This document shows, piece after piece, positions 62,090 through 64,000 of a stretch of DNA of 64,000 bases. The stretch comes from Verrucomicrobiota bacterium. GTDB lineage: Bacteria; Chlamydiota; Chlamydiia; Chlamydiales; Rhabdochlamydiaceae. Position numbers and translations under genes: made by a program. Each line of letters opens with the position of its first letter. Position 1 is the stretch's first letter. The stretch lies in assembly GCA_018239715.1 (NCBI GenBank), contig JAFEGW010000002.1, positions 49,144-113,143 on the forward strand, in the 5' to 3' direction. The notes below the pieces were generated by a model. The model saw only the letters and a program-made list of their open reading frames with translations, did not search any database and was not told the DNA's origin.

Positions 62090-62743
62090 ATGACGAAACC
62101 AGCAGCTCCCACGGCGAAAACGCCTGCTCTCACTCATCGACCACTTCCGCCCACACCTGCAACGTCCAAAGCTGCTGCTGTGGCAAAAGAGGCTTTAAAG
62201 CCTGCCCCTCGAAGGGTTTCCTCTCTATATGCATTAGCTGAAAGAAAAAGCAGTGACTTAACATGGCCTTCTACACCTGATGAATTATCCGGGCGAGTTT
62301 CCGAATGGGTACTTAGAGCAACAAACCATCCAGATCAAAAAGAAAAATATATTACGAATGCTCGAGAACTCTTAGATGAATTTCTTATTAAAACACTCCT
62401 CTATGACGACAGTGAGCTTCAGAAGCTTTGGATAGATCACATCCGACTTGGTTATACTGCTATTGATGGCTTTACAAAATACCATAAAATGCCGACGGGT
62501 GAATCTCGTTTTGTCGATTTATGCCAAAGAATCATGGAACATCACAAACTCCAAGACGAAGGCAAGGAAACACTCGAGAACCTTCAACAAACAGAAAAAG
62601 TCGAGCCTTCAGACCTTCCTTTAAAAAATAACCATTACATAAACCTTCGAACTATCTCTATGATAGCTGTAGCAGCCCTTTCGCTTGTCGGTCTATTTTT
62701 TACGACACGCATTTGCATACACCGCTTAATCGTTAAACAATAA
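62090..62743 (+). CDS. Hypothetical tail-anchored protein, paralogue of the preceding gene
   Basis: A 217-residue protein starting MTKPAAPTAKTPALTHRPLP, with a helical core (LSGRVSEWVLRATNHPDQKE; FLIKTLLYDDSELQKLWIDH) and a C-terminal helix (SMIAVAALSLVGLFFTTRI) ending CIHRLIVKQ. The IHRL tail matches the previous gene. It lies 48 bases after it and 74 before the next. The third gene in this cluster has a related Pro/Ala-rich N-terminus but its C-terminus is outside the window. Function unknown. Confidence 0.7.
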   Translation: MTKPAAPTAKTPALTHRPLPPTPATSKAAAVAKEALKPAPRRVSSLYALAERKSSDLTWPSTPDELSGRVSEWVLRATNHPDQKEKYITNARELLDEFLIKTLLYDDSELQKLWIDHIRLGYTAIDGFTKYHKMPTGESRFVDLCQRIMEHHKLQDEGKETLENLQQTEKVEPSDLPLKNNHYINLRTISMIAVAALSLVGLFFTTRICIHRLIVKQ

Positions 62744-62817
62744 AATGAATTTTTTAATTTTCGATTAAAATTGTCTTTAGTTATAACATGCAGGTCCCAA
62801 AATCAAAGGAGGTTTTT

Positions 62818-64000
62818 ATGGCAGCACAACCCACTAGTCCCCGAAGCGTTACCGAAGTCGCACCCGCAACGGCATCACCAATGCCAGCCTCAGCCGAAGC
62901 AAGAGTCGACGCCGTAGCAACAGTTCATTTGGAAGCAGTCCCGAGGGTCACAGCAGGAACCTTGGCGGGCGAGAGTGCTTCAGGATATGATGCAAAAGCA
63001 AGATTCCTAAGAGCAAAAGATCTCGCGGGAAAAAGCGATAAAGAGAATGCAAGAAGAATATTCCAAGAAATTATCGATAACTTAAGAAGCGACCCGTCAA
63101 TAAAATCTCTTCTCATGACGGCAAGATGTCAAATAGAAGCCGCTCTTACTTACACCACTAGGTGTGATGAAAAGACCTATCTGGTTTCTCAAGCTAAGGC
63201 AAACTGCGACCAACTATTTCAAGACAGAGCGTCGTGGCAAGAGGAAGAAAAATCAACAAATTACTCTCAGTTAATCAAAAATTACGATGACTTACTTATT
63301 TTGTGTCCCACAGGAGATCCCGCTCGTGAGGATATTCGTCCGAATCTCCAAACTTGTCGACAAGAATCAAAATCTCTAACAACCTCTGCAGTTCTGCCTG
63401 GATCCCCTGCAGCAGCTCCAGCCGTAGCTCCACTCCCTTCACCTGCATTTGGCGCTCCTCCACTTCCACCGTTACAACCCGCTCCTTCTACTGCAGCTGC
63501 GTCTGCCCCACCGGATGCAAAACAGGGTCCTTTCGATTTCCAGACCTCTTACGCCGCTGCACGCAGCGCCCTTGCAGCTAAAAATTATGAGGAAGCCCAT
63601 CTCCAATTTACTAAGATTCTCATAAATCTAGCAAAAGTTGAATCCATTGAGGACTTTTTCATACTCGCTGGGTCGCATCTCATAAATCTAGAAAAAGTTG
63701 AGTCCATTGAAAACTTTTTGATACTCACTGGGTCGCTTCTAGGCATTGCTTGCATCTACGACAGAGAATCTCTACGAAACGATGATGCAAGTTTAGCTAG
63801 TAAAGCATACCATGTAAGATTGGCTGTTCAAACATGCGATACAATCTATCAACATTTAGCATCGGCAAAGGCTTTAGACCCACGAAAAAAGATCTCATAC
63901 TACGAAGGATTAAAAGAACTTTATTCCTTCTTAGTGAACATGGTTCCAGAAGACCAACAAACCCTAATTCAACAACGGCTAGGGAGCGTACCTAAAAGAT
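62818..64000 (+). CDS. Hypothetical Ala/Pro-rich helical protein, 3' end outside window
   Basis: An open frame of 394 codons from ATG at 62818 to the window edge with a perfect AAAGGAGGT ribosome-binding site. It starts MAAQPTSPRSVTEVAPAT, then has a helical block (KARFLRAKDLAGKSDKENAR, LVSQAKANCDQLFQDRA). A Pro/Ala linker (about 193-240) comes next, then a second helical block (SYAAARSALAAKNYEEAHLQ) of TPR-like character. Residues 268-307 are two copies of a 20-residue unit encoded by a 60-bp tandem repeat. No known family. It appears to continue the 61.4-62.7 kb cluster. Confidence 0.75.
   Translation, partial: MAAQPTSPRSVTEVAPATASPMPASAEARVDAVATVHLEAVPRVTAGTLAGESASGYDAKARFLRAKDLAGKSDKENARRIFQEIIDNLRSDPSIKSLLMTARCQIEAALTYTTRCDEKTYLVSQAKANCDQLFQDRASWQEEEKSTNYSQLIKNYDDLLILCPTGDPAREDIRPNLQTCRQESKSLTTSAVLPGSPAAAPAVAPLPSPAFGAPPLPPLQPAPSTAAASAPPDAKQGPFDFQTSYAAARSALAAKNYEEAHLQFTKILINLAKVESIEDFFILAGSHLINLEKVESIENFLILTGSLLGIACIYDRESLRNDDASLASKAYHVRLAVQTCDTIYQHLASAKALDPRKKISYYEGLKELYSFLVNMVPEDQQTLIQQRLGSVPKR
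63619..63738 (+). repeat. In-frame 60-bp tandem duplication
   Basis: Two adjacent 60-base units (63619-63678 and 63679-63738) differ at only a few bases. They encode LINLAKVESIEDFFILAGSH and LINLEKVESIENFLILTGSL. The near-identity means the duplication is recent. Confidence 0.9.

Overview
The window looks like chromosome from a member of the Chlamydiae, most likely an amoeba-associated 'environmental' lineage (Parachlamydiales-type) rather than Chlamydia itself. The evidence is gene content and order recalled from Chlamydia trachomatis, not a search. A hemW-type gene, an acidic protein that resembles CT053 in its N-terminal half, sucA and sucB lie together at 55.3-61.4 kb, with a 2Fe-2S ferredoxin (CT059-like) nearby. 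A short RodZ-like HTH protein (CT009-like), RNase HIII (CT008-like), a DUF378 protein (CT001-like) and gatC-gatA-gatB (CT002-004) occur in that order at 15.8-33.6 kb. Around this conserved frame sit many secreted, membrane, coiled-coil and repeat proteins of the sort found in host-associated Chlamydiae.

Layout. 0-9.1 kb: the 3' part of an oligopeptide-type ABC ATPase, an exported GMC oxidoreductase, a small outer-membrane barrel, an amino-acid permease fused to a UspA domain, a VOC protein, and an ldhA-MFS-alcohol-dehydrogenase-like operon. 9.3-11.5 kb: an unrecognised protein built from about a dozen degenerate 31-36-residue units carrying an LYVNFDxxF core. 11.5-16.2 kb: a tightly coupled minus-strand operon with a RodZ-like protein, a DUF255 thioredoxin-fold protein, a kinase-SUMF1 fusion lacking the HRD aspartate, and a low-molecular-weight tyrosine phosphatase. 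16.4-24.1 kb: three tandem inverse-autotransporter-like genes with nearly identical N-terminal barrels and diverged beta-helix passengers. 24.2-33.6 kb: rnhC, an outer-membrane barrel, small exported and membrane proteins, a standalone biotin-ligase N-terminal-type amidotransferase and gatCAB.

33.6-35.9 kb is an accessory patch: a leucine-rich-repeat protein, a probable transposase scrap, and a broken toxin-antitoxin pair. 36-41.5 kb is a compact TolC/AcrA/AcrB-type efflux operon with ATGA overlaps and a clear promoter. 41.5-52.2 kb holds probable effector or inclusion-membrane candidates, among them two coiled-coil paralogues sharing a YGIGD motif near the N-terminus, interspersed with xerD and adk. 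52.2-61.4 kb is ferredoxin, a DUF1858-IscA fusion, a HAD protein, the lpdA-sucB-sucA 2-oxoglutarate dehydrogenase operon and hemW. 61.4 kb to the end holds two tail-anchored paralogues and a further large gene that runs off the window and contains an in-frame 60-bp tandem duplication.

No rRNA, tRNA, CRISPR array or intact insertion sequence was seen. The most striking item is the triple inverse-autotransporter array inserted between two genes that are adjacent in Chlamydia; its shared silent positions suggest recent duplication and gene conversion of the barrels while the passengers diversify.
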